52,271 nucleotides of DNA, taken from assembly GCA_036519575.1 (NCBI GenBank), contig DATDKZ010000138.1, positions 1-52,271 on the forward strand, read 5' to 3'. The notes under the pieces were generated by a model that saw only the letters and a program-made list of their open reading frames with translations, did no database searches and was not told the DNA's origin. The stretch comes from AC-69 sp036519575 (GTDB taxonomy: Bacteria; Actinomycetota; UBA4738; HRBIN12). The translations under genes were made by a program, and so were the position numbers. Shown piece by piece: positions 26,618 to 33,456 of the stretch; position 1 is the first letter of the stretch, and each line of letters begins with the position of its first letter.

Positions 26618-27661
26618 ATGAGCGACGTCACGGTGAGAGCGGCGGCGCCGCTTCGCATCAGCTTCGTCGGAGGTGGAACCGACTTCCCCCACTGGTATGA
26701 GCCGCACGGGGGGGCGGTCCTTTCCGCGACGATCGACCATCACGCCGAAGCCACGCTCCGGCCCAGGGACGACGATCGCATCCGGATCCGATCGCTCGAC
26801 CTGCACCAGATGGTCCAATATCGCCTGCACGAGTCGCCCGAGTACGACGGCGTGATGGATCTGCCGAAGGCGGCCATCGACCGGGTCGGCGTCCACCGGG
26901 GGGTCGATGTCGAGGTGCGCTGCGACGCGCCGCCAGGAAGCGGCCTCGGCGGCTCCTCGGCGGTGGTGACCGCGATGGCCGGCGCACTCGCCGCCTTCGC
27001 AGGCCGTTCGTTCACTGCCGACGAGCTGGCTCGGACGAGCTACGCGATCGAACGTGAGGACCTGGGGATCGCCGGAGGCTGGCAGGACCAGTACGCCGCG
27101 GCCTACGGCGGGTTCAACCTCCTCGAGTTCTCCGCGCGGCGGGTCGATGTCATCCCGGTTCGCGCGGAGCCCGACGTGCTCCGACGGCTGCGGGCGAACC
27201 TGCTCCTCTGCTACACGGGACAGGTCCGAGCGAACCTCGGGCTCATCGATACGCAAATCCGGCTGTTCCGGGAGGGGCGCGAGGAGACGATGCAGGGAAT
27301 GAAGCAGCTCCAAGCGATGGCCTACGAGATGCGGGATGCCCTGGAGTCGGGGGACGTCGACGGCCTGGGCGAGATGCTCCACGAGGCATTTGAGAGCAAG
27401 AAGCGGATGAATCCGCACATCGTTGAGGGGACGAGGATCGAGCGCCTGTTCGACGCGGCCACCAAGGCCGGCGCGACCGGAGGAAAGATCTGCGGGGCCG
27501 GCGGTGGCGGATACCTCCTCCTGTATTGCCGGCAGGACCGCCAGCCCGAAGTCCGAGGCGCCCTCGAGAGCCTAGGAGGCAGGCTGACCTCGTTCGCGTT
27601 CACGCCGACCGGGGTCGAGGCTCAGGTGGGGAACGCGGTGTGGAGGCCCGCGCGCCGATGA
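26618..27661 (+). CDS. hddA: D-glycero-alpha-D-manno-heptose-7-phosphate kinase (HddA-like)
   Basis: 347 aa GHMP kinase. VRAAAPLRISFVGGGTDFP at the N-terminus and the ATP loop PPGSGLGGSSAVV fit the HddA branch, as do GIAGGWQDQYAAAYGGFN and the C-terminal GATGGKICGAGGGGYLL. The enzyme phosphorylates heptose 7-phosphate at C1 (alpha anomer), leading to GDP-heptose. CATACT 8 nt before the ATG is a possible leaderless -10. The gene overlaps gmhB as ATGA. It is the first of a three-gene heptose unit in an organism that should lack lipopolysaccharide, so a cell-surface glycan, S-layer or secondary metabolite is the likely destination (inference). Confidence 0.9.
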   Translation: MSDVTVRAAAPLRISFVGGGTDFPHWYEPHGGAVLSATIDHHAEATLRPRDDDRIRIRSLDLHQMVQYRLHESPEYDGVMDLPKAAIDRVGVHRGVDVEVRCDAPPGSGLGGSSAVVTAMAGALAAFAGRSFTADELARTSYAIEREDLGIAGGWQDQYAAAYGGFNLLEFSARRVDVIPVRAEPDVLRRLRANLLLCYTGQVRANLGLIDTQIRLFREGREETMQGMKQLQAMAYEMRDALESGDVDGLGEMLHEAFESKKRMNPHIVEGTRIERLFDAATKAGATGGKICGAGGGGYLLLYCRQDRQPEVRGALESLGGRLTSFAFTPTGVEAQVGNAVWRPARR

Positions 27662-28218
27662 CCGGACGGTTCGTGCTGCTCGACCGGGACGGGACGATCA
27701 ACCAGGAGGTCGACCACCTCGACCGGGCAGACCAGGTCGCGCTCATCCCCGGCGCCGCGGCGGCGATGCGGCGGCTCAGCTCGGCCGGCCTCGGGCTCGT
27801 CGTCCTCACCAACCAGGCGAACGTCGGCCGCGGGCTCCTCCCGGCGGACCGGCTGGAGGAGATCCATGCCCGACTCACCCGGCTCCTCTCCGATGAGGGG
27901 GTGCGCCTCGACGGGCTCTACGTCTGCCCGCACGCACCAGAGGACGGATGCGATTGCCGCAAGCCGAGGGCGGGGCTGGCCCTACGCGCCGCGACGGACC
28001 ACGGGTTCCGGCCGGACGACTCGTTCGTCGTCGGTGACCACGCCGCAGACATGGGACTCGGCCGAGCGATCGGGGCCGTGACGATCCTGGTCCGCACGGG
28101 CCACGGGGAGGACGAGCTGAAGACGGGCGCGCGGGCCCAGGCCGACCACGTCGTGGCCGACCTCCGGGAGGCGGCCGGGGTGGTCCTTGACAGCGTCGTG
28201 TCCGGGGTCCGGCCGTGA
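27658..28218 (+). CDS. gmhB: D-glycero-D-manno-heptose 1,7-bisphosphate 7-phosphatase (GmhB)
   Basis: 186 aa HAD phosphatase. Nucleophile motif DRDGTIN is at the N-terminus, TNQANVGRG is motif II, the zinc loop CPHAPEDGCDC (C-x-H ... C-x-C) is present, then CRKPRAG and VGDHAADMG. It removes the 7-phosphate of heptose 1,7-bisphosphate made by HddA. The start overlaps hddA by 4 nt and the end overlaps gmhA by 4 nt, so the three proteins are translationally coupled. Confidence 0.94.
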   Translation: MTGRFVLLDRDGTINQEVDHLDRADQVALIPGAAAAMRRLSSAGLGLVVLTNQANVGRGLLPADRLEEIHARLTRLLSDEGVRLDGLYVCPHAPEDGCDCRKPRAGLALRAATDHGFRPDDSFVVGDHAADMGLGRAIGAVTILVRTGHGEDELKTGARAQADHVVADLREAAGVVLDSVVSGVRP

Positions 28219-28802
28219 CCGTCGCCGATCGCATCGCCGGATATCTGGCGGAAACCATGGACACCGTGTCGGCCACGGCGGAGAGCTGCTCCGAGGAGAT
28301 CGCCCGGGCCGCCGCCGCCATCGCCGAGAGCGTTCGAGGAGGCGGCAAGGTCCTGATCTGCGGGAACGGCGGGAGCGCCGCCGACAGCCAGCACCTGGCC
28401 GCCGAGCTGGTCAGCACCCTGACCGTGGATCGGCGGCGCCCGGCCATCCCGGCCCTGGCGCTCACGACCGATACCTCGATCCTGACCGCGGTGTCCAACG
28501 ACTTCGGTTTCGAGGGCGTCTTCGCCCGCCAGGTGGAAGCCCTGGGAACGGCCGGCGACATGCTGATCGGCATCTCGACGAGCGGGAACTCCGAGGACGT
28601 CGTCCTGGCAACGGAGCAGGCGGCGCGGCAGGGGATGCGGACCGTTGCGTTGACCGGCGAGTCCGGCGGGAAGCTCGGGCCGCTCGCCGACATCGCCATC
28701 CGGGTCCCGAGCTCGGAGACCTCACACGTTCAGGAGGCCCATCTGGCCGTGGAGCAGCTCATCGCCTTCCTCGTGGAGGACGAGCTTTACCCCCGCCCCT
28801 GA
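28215..28802 (+). CDS. gmhA: Sedoheptulose-7-phosphate isomerase (GmhA)
   Basis: 195 aa SIS-domain protein, GTG start overlapping the gmhB stop (GTGA). GNGGSAADSQHLAAELV, TTDTSILTAVSNDFGF, GISTSGNSEDV and SSETSHVQEAHLAVEQLI are the GmhA hallmark segments. It converts sedoheptulose 7-phosphate to D-glycero-D-manno-heptose 7-phosphate, the first step of the pathway, although its gene is last in the unit. The nucleotidyltransferase (HddC) and a heptosyltransferase are not found nearby. Confidence 0.95.
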   Translation: MTVADRIAGYLAETMDTVSATAESCSEEIARAAAAIAESVRGGGKVLICGNGGSAADSQHLAAELVSTLTVDRRRPAIPALALTTDTSILTAVSNDFGFEGVFARQVEALGTAGDMLIGISTSGNSEDVVLATEQAARQGMRTVALTGESGGKLGPLADIAIRVPSSETSHVQEAHLAVEQLIAFLVEDELYPRP

Positions 28803-28842
28803 TTGTCGAACCGCCCGCCCCATCTTCACATCCGACCGAGAC

Positions 28843-28871
28843 TTGACCATCGAACACCTGTTCGGTATCGT
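28843..28871 (+). promoter_or_regulatory. Sigma-70 type promoter TTGACC-17-TATCGT
   Basis: TTGACC (28843-28848) and TATCGT (28866-28871) are 17 nt apart. The predicted start near 28878 gives a ~26-nt leader with GGAGG 7 nt before GTG 28904. This is one of the best full promoters in the window. Confidence 0.75.
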
Positions 28872-28903
28872 CGAGTGCCCGCGGCCCCGGCGGAGGCCGA
28901 CCC

Positions 28904-30535
28904 GTGCTGGCCCAACCGGTTCAGACGACCTTGCAGGAGGGGATCCCTCTCGGTGAGGTGACCTTCTGCATCGTCGACTTGGAGACGACCGGGGGGTCCC
29001 CGGCCGAGTCCCGCATCACCGAGATCGGAGCGGTCAAATACCGGGGTGGTGAGCGGATCGGGGTGTTCGAGACGCTGGTGGCCCCCGGGACACCGATCCC
29101 CAGGTTCATCACCCACCTCACCGGCATCGACGACGCCATCGTCCGAGACGCCCCGACCCTGGAATGGGCACTCCCGGGGTTCGTCGAGTTCGCCCGAGGG
29201 TGCGTGTTCGTGGCACACAACGCCCGGTTCGACTTCACGTTCTTGAATGCGAGCCTGGTTCGGCTGGACTACGAACCGCTTCCACCACCCCCCGTGTGCA
29301 CCGCACGGCTGGCTCGCCGCGTCGTGTGGCCCGACGTGCCGAACGTGCGGCTCCATACGCTCGCGGAGTACTTCCGGGCGCGGACTCGTCCAACGCACCG
29401 GGCCCTCCCCGACGCCGAGGCGTGCGCCGAGGTGTTCCACGGCCTCCTCGACCTCGGCAGGCGGCTGGGGATCCTGACCCTCGGCGACCTTCACGAGGCC
29501 GTGACGGCACGGGGACGTCCGAACTTCGGCAAGATCCGGCTGGCCGACCACCTCCCACGGGGACCCGGTGTCTACCTGTTCAAGGGCCGGGACGGGCGAG
29601 TGCTCTACGTCGGCAAATCCAAGGACATCCGGGGCCGGGTCAAGAGCTACTTCTACGGCGACTCCCGCAAACAGGTTCAGGATCTCCTCACCGAGACGGC
29701 TGTGGTGGAGGGGATCCGGTGCACCTCCGAGCTCGAGGCGCTGGTACTCGAAGCTCGGCTGATCCGGTCCCACCGGCCCAAGCACAACCGGAGGGGCAAG
29801 CGGTGGCGACGGTACGCGTACCTGAAGGTCGATACGTCCGAGGCCTTCCCCCGCATCAAGGTGGTTCGCGAGCCGAAGGGGGAAGGCGCGTTCCTCGGAC
29901 CATTCGGTACGACCGAGCAGGCCCGGCTGGCCAAGGAGGCGCTGGAGGAGGCGTTCCCCATCCGCCGATGCACGAAGAGGATGCGGGCTTCCACCAGGTT
30001 CTCGCCATGTGCCCTCGGCGAGATGGGCCGATGCGTGGCCCCCTGCGACGGCCGCGCGAGCCTCGAACGCTACGAAGAGCTCGTCCGGAGCCTCCTCTCC
30101 TCCCTTTCGTCTCCGGGCGGGCTCCTCGAGGCGCTCGAGGTACGGATGGACGATCTCGCTCGACAGGAACGGTTCGAGGAGGCGGGGCTTGCCCGCGACC
30201 GGCTGCGTGCGCTCGCCGACGCGCTGGCGCGGGCTCGCGTGGACGACTGGCTGCTCCGGCCGGGCCGGCTCGAGCTCCGCGACGCCGACGCCAACCGGCT
30301 CCCGCTGGCCGGCGGCGCGCTGGTGCGAGGCGGCGACGTGCTGCCGATCCCGCGGCCGTGTCCCAGGGAGCGGGCCGACGAGCTCGCGGCGGTGCGATCG
30401 TGGCTTCTGCACAATCCCGCCCGGGTGGAGCGGGCCGACCGTCCGCCCGCGGAGCCGGTGGAAGGCGGCGCCGCCCTCCACCAGCTCCTCACCCGACTGC
30501 GCTCCACGGACCGAACTCGCGAGGGCGCCCACTAG
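28904..30535 (+). CDS. DEDD exonuclease / UvrC N-terminal (GIY-YIG) fusion
   Basis: 543 aa, GTG start behind GGAGG. Residues ~18-190 are a DnaQ-like 3'-5' exonuclease: FCIVDLETTGG (DxE), AHNARFDFTFL and THRALPDAEACAEVF. Residues ~215-300 are a GIY-YIG nuclease as in UvrC: GPGVYLFKGRDGRVLYVGKSKDIRGRV. A region with Cys-rich CTKRMRASTRFSPC and a UvrB-interaction-like helix follows. The C-terminal UvrC endonuclease half is missing. This architecture is common in Actinomycetota (a homologue exists in Mycobacterium) and is thought to act in DNA repair. Its TAG stop forms part of the -10 of the next gene. Confidence 0.92.
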   Translation: MLAQPVQTTLQEGIPLGEVTFCIVDLETTGGSPAESRITEIGAVKYRGGERIGVFETLVAPGTPIPRFITHLTGIDDAIVRDAPTLEWALPGFVEFARGCVFVAHNARFDFTFLNASLVRLDYEPLPPPPVCTARLARRVVWPDVPNVRLHTLAEYFRARTRPTHRALPDAEACAEVFHGLLDLGRRLGILTLGDLHEAVTARGRPNFGKIRLADHLPRGPGVYLFKGRDGRVLYVGKSKDIRGRVKSYFYGDSRKQVQDLLTETAVVEGIRCTSELEALVLEARLIRSHRPKHNRRGKRWRRYAYLKVDTSEAFPRIKVVREPKGEGAFLGPFGTTEQARLAKEALEEAFPIRRCTKRMRASTRFSPCALGEMGRCVAPCDGRASLERYEELVRSLLSSLSSPGGLLEALEVRMDDLARQERFEEAGLARDRLRALADALARARVDDWLLRPGRLELRDADANRLPLAGGALVRGGDVLPIPRPCPRERADELAAVRSWLLHNPARVERADRPPAEPVEGGAALHQLLTRLRSTDRTREGAH

Positions 30536-30538
30536 ACT
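30533..30538 (+). promoter_or_regulatory. -10 element TAGACT, leaderless thiolase promoter overlapping a stop codon
   Basis: TAGACT ends 6 nt before GTG 30545. Its first three bases are the TAG stop of the exonuclease fusion gene. Confidence 0.55.
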
Positions 30539-30544
30539 GTGCTC

Positions 30545-31723
30545 GTGGAGGCCGCGGTCATCCTGGAGGGCGCGCGAACGCCGATCGGTAGGTTCCTCGG
30601 CATGTTCTCGGAGGTCTCGGCCGTCGAGCTCGGCACGCTCGCCGCGCAGGAGGCGATGCGCCGGGCTGGGGTCAAGCCCGAGCAGGTCGACCAGACGATC
30701 ATGGGCCACGCCCGCCAGGCGGGGAACGGGCCGAACACCGGACGCCAAGTCTCGGTGCGAGCCGGTGTGCCGAAGGAGGTCTCCGCCTATAACGTCAACA
30801 TCGCCTGCGGCTCGGGGATGAAGGCCGTCCAGTTGGCTGCCCAGCAGATCGCGCTGAGCGATGCGGAGGTGGTCCTGGCCGGGGGCATGGAGAACATGAC
30901 CCGTGTCCCTTACCTCCTCGACCGGATGCGGACCGGTTACCGGGCGGGGGACGCGACGGCCTACGATGCGATGTACCGAGACGGCCTCCTGGATCCGCTG
31001 TGCGGGCTCATCATGGGCGAGACCGCGGAGAACCTCGTCGACCTGTACGACATCTCGCGGGGAGAGCAGGATGAGTTCGCCCTGGAGTCGCAGCAGAAGG
31101 CGGAGGCGGCGAAGGATCGGCGCGCGGCCGAGACATTCCCCGTCCAAGCCCCCGACCCCAAGCGCTCGGGCACGATCACGGTAAGCGAGGACGAACATCC
31201 GCGTCCCGAGACCACGCTCGAGCGACTCGCGGCGTTGCCGCCGGTCTTCCGGGAGAACGGGAGTGTGACCGCGGGCAACTCCTCCGGGATCACGGACGGC
31301 GCGGCGGCCCTGGTGCTGATGTCCGAGTCCCGGGCCGCAGCCGAAGGCCGTCGGCCGCTCGCGCGGATCGCCGGGATGTCGTGGGCCGGCGTGGACCCGG
31401 CGGTCATGGGCATCGGTCCGGTCCCGGCAACCAAGAACGTACTGGAGAAGACGGGCCTGTCGCTCGCCGACATCGACGTGATCGAGATCAACGAGGCGTT
31501 CGCCGCGCAGGTCATCGCGTGCGAGCGAGACCTCAAGTTCGACCGCGACAAGCTGAACCCACGGGGCGGCGGCATCTCACTCGGACACCCCATCGGGATG
31601 AGCGGGGCGCGCCTCCTCCTGACCCTCGCGTACGAGATGCGCGAGATGGGCCACGCATTCGGCCTGGCCACACTGTGCATCTCCGGCGGCCAGGGCCTGG
31701 CCGTCGTCCTGGAGCACGTCTGA
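30545..31723 (+). CDS. Acetyl-CoA C-acetyltransferase (thiolase)
   Basis: 392 aa from GTG 30545, placed by the leaderless -10; an in-frame GTG at 30539 abuts the -10 and is less likely. The acylated Cys88 is in NIACGSGM, NEAFAAQ is present, the catalytic His lies in GHPIGMSGAR, and the second Cys is in CISGGQG (the family usually has GGG here, so one Gly is Ser). The enzyme condenses or cleaves acetyl-CoA/acetoacetyl-CoA, or longer beta-ketoacyl-CoA, in the cytosol. The gene is coupled by a TGATG overlap to a RAM-domain protein that may sense a related metabolite. Confidence 0.94.
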   Translation: MEAAVILEGARTPIGRFLGMFSEVSAVELGTLAAQEAMRRAGVKPEQVDQTIMGHARQAGNGPNTGRQVSVRAGVPKEVSAYNVNIACGSGMKAVQLAAQQIALSDAEVVLAGGMENMTRVPYLLDRMRTGYRAGDATAYDAMYRDGLLDPLCGLIMGETAENLVDLYDISRGEQDEFALESQQKAEAAKDRRAAETFPVQAPDPKRSGTITVSEDEHPRPETTLERLAALPPVFRENGSVTAGNSSGITDGAAALVLMSESRAAAEGRRPLARIAGMSWAGVDPAVMGIGPVPATKNVLEKTGLSLADIDVIEINEAFAAQVIACERDLKFDRDKLNPRGGGISLGHPIGMSGARLLLTLAYEMREMGHAFGLATLCISGGQGLAVVLEHV

Positions 31724-32007
31724 TGGTCCACGCGGTCGTCCTCATCCAGTGCGAGATCGACGAGATCCAAGAGGCCGCCCAGGCCATCGCCGCAATCGAC
31801 GGTGTGAGCGAGGTCTATTCCGTGGCCGGGGAGTTCGACCTCGTCGCCGTGGTACGTGTGGTGAACCACGACGACCTGGCCAACGTGATCCCGCAGGGCA
31901 TCGGCAAGGTCGGGGGGATCGTTCGGACCGAAACCCTCATCGCCTTCCAGGTCTACTCCAAGCACGACCTCGAGCGCCTGTTCTCGATCGGCTTCGACGA
32001 GTCCTAG
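31723..32007 (+). CDS. Stand-alone Lrp/AsnC ligand-binding (RAM) domain protein
   Basis: 94 aa. The whole protein is a ferredoxin-like RAM domain: MVHAVVLIQCE as strand 1, IDGVSEVYSVAGEFDLVAVVRV in the centre and IVRTETLIAFQVYS at the end. No DNA-binding helix-turn-helix is present. Such proteins form oligomeric rings that bind small effectors, often amino acids, but cannot regulate DNA alone. The start overlaps the thiolase stop (TGATG), implying coupled production. The TAG stop interlocks with that of the convergent Ddn-like gene in a single CTAG. Confidence 0.9.
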   Translation: MVHAVVLIQCEIDEIQEAAQAIAAIDGVSEVYSVAGEFDLVAVVRVVNHDDLANVIPQGIGKVGGIVRTETLIAFQVYSKHDLERLFSIGFDES

Positions 32008-32360
32008 GTCTCGGGAAGTTCGAACGCGACGGGGAGGGCGGTCTCCCGCCATTCGTCCAGGTCACCGGTGTAGCGCGGTCGGTACTTCTCCATCACGAGT
32101 CGACGGGCCAGCGCGTCCTCGTCTGTGTCTTCGACCACATAGGCCCGGCAGATCATGTCGCGATCGCCGATCCGAAGGCCGACCGTCGGATTGACCCGGA
32201 TGTTCTTCACCCAGTCGCTGGCGTCGCCGCCACCGGAGAGCACGTAGGCCCTCGCGTCATGGAGGGCGAACCAGATCTCGATCGTGTGGGGACGGCCGGA
32301 CGACCTTCCCGTGGTGGTCACGTAGCAGAAGTCGAGCTCGGAGAGCTCTGCTTCCTCCAC
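32004..32360 (-). CDS. Ddn-like deazaflavin (F420)-dependent oxidoreductase / PPOX-fold protein
   Basis: 118 aa, GTG start 2 nt after the preceding small gene. The split-barrel PPOX/flavin-binding pattern is present: FCYVTTTGRSSGRPHTIEIWFAL, AYVLSGGGDASDWVKNI and NPTVGLRIGD. This matches the F420H2-dependent nitroreductase-like group (Ddn relatives) common in Actinomycetota. The physiological substrate is unknown; quinones or biliverdin-like compounds are possible. It is the last gene of a leftward string of very small genes. Confidence 0.85.
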   Translation of the reverse strand: MEEAELSELDFCYVTTTGRSSGRPHTIEIWFALHDARAYVLSGGGDASDWVKNIRVNPTVGLRIGDRDMICRAYVVEDTDEDALARRLVMEKYRPRYTGDLDEWRETALPVAFELPET

Positions 32361-32362
32361 GG

Positions 32363-32470
32363 CTACCGGATGGCCCAGATCACCAACGCGACGATCACGA
32401 CGATGGCCGCCACCAACATGACCAGGTCGGCCGCCTTCACCTTCCCGGGCCGCATCGCATTGAAGCCCAC
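32363..32470 (-). CDS. 35-residue single-pass membrane peptide
   Basis: GTG 32470 is preceded by GGGAGG and starts 1 nt after the stop of the gene upstream. The stop is 2 nt before the next start. Sequence MGFNAMRPGKVKAAD is followed by one strongly hydrophobic helix (LVMLVAAIVVIVALVIWAIR) that runs to the C-terminus. ATG 32455 is an alternative start giving 30 residues. The tight spacing on both sides argues for real translation. Function is unknown. Confidence 0.6.
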   Translation of the reverse strand: MGFNAMRPGKVKAADLVMLVAAIVVIVALVIWAIR

Positions 32471-32471
32471 C

Positions 32472-32642
32472 TCAGCCTCCCCCAGCGGGACCCGGGAGCC
32501 GGTAGTACTCACGGAACTTGGCCTCCGACAGCCAGTATGCGTGTTGGCGTACCGTGGAGGCGTACGTTCGGGCCTCGGTCTCGTCGCTGCATGCACGGGT
32601 CGAGACCTCGCGGCCGGAAGGATCCAGGATCACGACGACCAG
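32472..32642 (-). CDS. Small conserved-looking protein without an ordinary start codon
   Basis: The frame ends 1 nt before the next gene and reads like protein: ILDPSGREVSTRACSDETE, ARTYASTVRQHAYWLSEAKF and REYYRLPGP. The first canonical start is GTG 32633 (53 aa). GGGAGGAA at 32649-32656 is better spaced (about 8 nt from GGAGG) for a CTG at 32642 (56 aa). Protein-like sequence (NGYRVDVRREEAG) continues further upstream in frame almost to the stop of the zinc-ribbon gene, with no start codon. So the gene may start at CTG, or be reached by a frameshift from the zinc-ribbon gene, or be split by a sequence error. Family unknown. Confidence 0.5.
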   Translation of the reverse strand: MVVVILDPSGREVSTRACSDETEARTYASTVRQHAYWLSEAKFREYYRLPGPAGGG

Positions 32643-32706
32643 ACCAGCTTCCTCCCGCCGGACGTCGACGCGGTAGCCGTTCGGTTCCCGGGCGTCCGCG
32701 GCGCCG

Positions 32707-32988
32707 CTACGGTTCGTGGGTGCGCTCCAGCCGCTCGAGGTGCTCCCGGATCCGGCCGATGACCGAGTCGATGTCCAGCACGAACTCGGGCTCGATGTCG
32801 GCCACCTTCTCCAGCGCGTTCTCCAGGGTGTTGCCAGAGGTCTCGGCGTCTCTGAGCGAATCCATCAGGACCACCGCGTAGTCGGCCTGGAAGGGCTTCC
32901 CGTCCCACGGGCAACGGCCGCCGTTCTGAATGACCTGCTCGACGAGGAACTCGCGCCCGCACCGCCGGCACGTCCCCTTGATCTTCAC
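32707..32988 (-). CDS. Small zinc-ribbon protein (93 aa)
   Basis: GTG 32988 overlaps the stop of the receiver gene (GTGA). The N-terminus MKIKGTCRRCGREFLVEQVIQNGGRCPWDGKPF gives one CxxC and one further Cys for a metal site. The rest (residues ~45-93) is an acidic helical region ending ERLERTHEP. It looks like a small metal-binding adaptor. The coupling to a degenerate receiver domain suggests a joint role, but no function is known. Confidence 0.75.
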   Translation of the reverse strand: MKIKGTCRRCGREFLVEQVIQNGGRCPWDGKPFQADYAVVLMDSLRDAETSGNTLENALEKVADIEPEFVLDIDSVIGRIREHLERLERTHEP

Positions 32989-33371
32989 GCCCGCTCCTTC
33001 GCCATCACCAGCTCGAGCACGCGGTCGGCGAGCTCGAACGGATCGACGGGCCTGACGAACCAGGCGTCGGCCCCCGACCACTTGGCCAGCCATTCGTCCT
33101 GGCGGCGCTCCAGCAGGATCACGATGGCGCCGGGATAGGGCTCGTTCGCGCCCCGCAGGTCCCGAGCAAGGGCGAACGCGCCCATCCGGGAAGCGATCTC
33201 GTCGGCCACCACGGCGTCCGGGCGTTCCCGCCAGGCCTTCCTTCGCCCGTCCTCGCCATCCGCCGCCTCGACGAATTGCAGCCTCTCACCCAGGCGTCGT
33301 TCGATGTTCGCGATTGCCAGGCGGGTCATGGTCCTGGAGTCGGGGTCCGGGGACATGAGCAGGACCTTCAC
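32985..33371 (-). CDS. Receiver-like (pseudo-receiver) response regulator, no output domain
   Basis: 128 aa from GTG 33371, chosen because TAGGAT lies 7 nt upstream and MKVLLMSPDPDSRTM is the typical receiver N-terminus. The acidic pocket Asp9/Asp11 and acceptor Asp57 (VVADEIA) are present. The conserved Thr/Ser (after IVIL) is replaced by Leu/Glu, and the conserved Lys is Arg107 (WFVRPVDPFEL). The phosphorylation switch is therefore probably altered. There is no DNA-binding domain. It overlaps the zinc-ribbon gene by 4 nt and is divergent from the aquaporin gene. Confidence 0.8.
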   Translation of the reverse strand: MKVLLMSPDPDSRTMTRLAIANIERRLGERLQFVEAADGEDGRRKAWRERPDAVVADEIASRMGAFALARDLRGANEPYPGAIVILLERRQDEWLAKWSGADAWFVRPVDPFELADRVLELVMAKERA

Positions 33372-33378
33372 GGGCGGC

Positions 33379-33384
33379 ATCCTA
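33379..33384 (-). promoter_or_regulatory. -10 element TAGGAT, leaderless promoter of the receiver gene
   Basis: TAGGAT is followed by GCCGCCC and GTG 33371, a 7-nt gap. It overlaps the upstream in-frame ATG (33380), which therefore cannot be on the mRNA. Confidence 0.5.
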
Positions 33385-33403
33385 CCAAGGGCTCCTGGTG
33401 CCT

Positions 33404-33432
33404 TTGCCCTGTCCCGACGCGTCGGATATCGT
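33404..33432 (+). promoter_or_regulatory. Sigma-70 type promoter TTGCCC-17-TATCGT for the aquaporin gene
   Basis: TTGCCC (33404-33409) and TATCGT (33427-33432) are 17 nt apart. The predicted start near 33439 gives an ~18-nt leader containing GAGGAGGAA before GTG 33457. The -10 is identical to that of the promoter at 28843-28871. Confidence 0.7.
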
Positions 33433-33456
33433 CCGGCGGGCCCGCGAGGAGGAACG

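Noticed and set aside
28826..31198. 790-codon minus-strand frame opposite the exonuclease fusion and thiolase
   Set aside because: Shadow frame in GC-rich coding DNA. Both plus-strand genes have intact active-site motifs and promoters.
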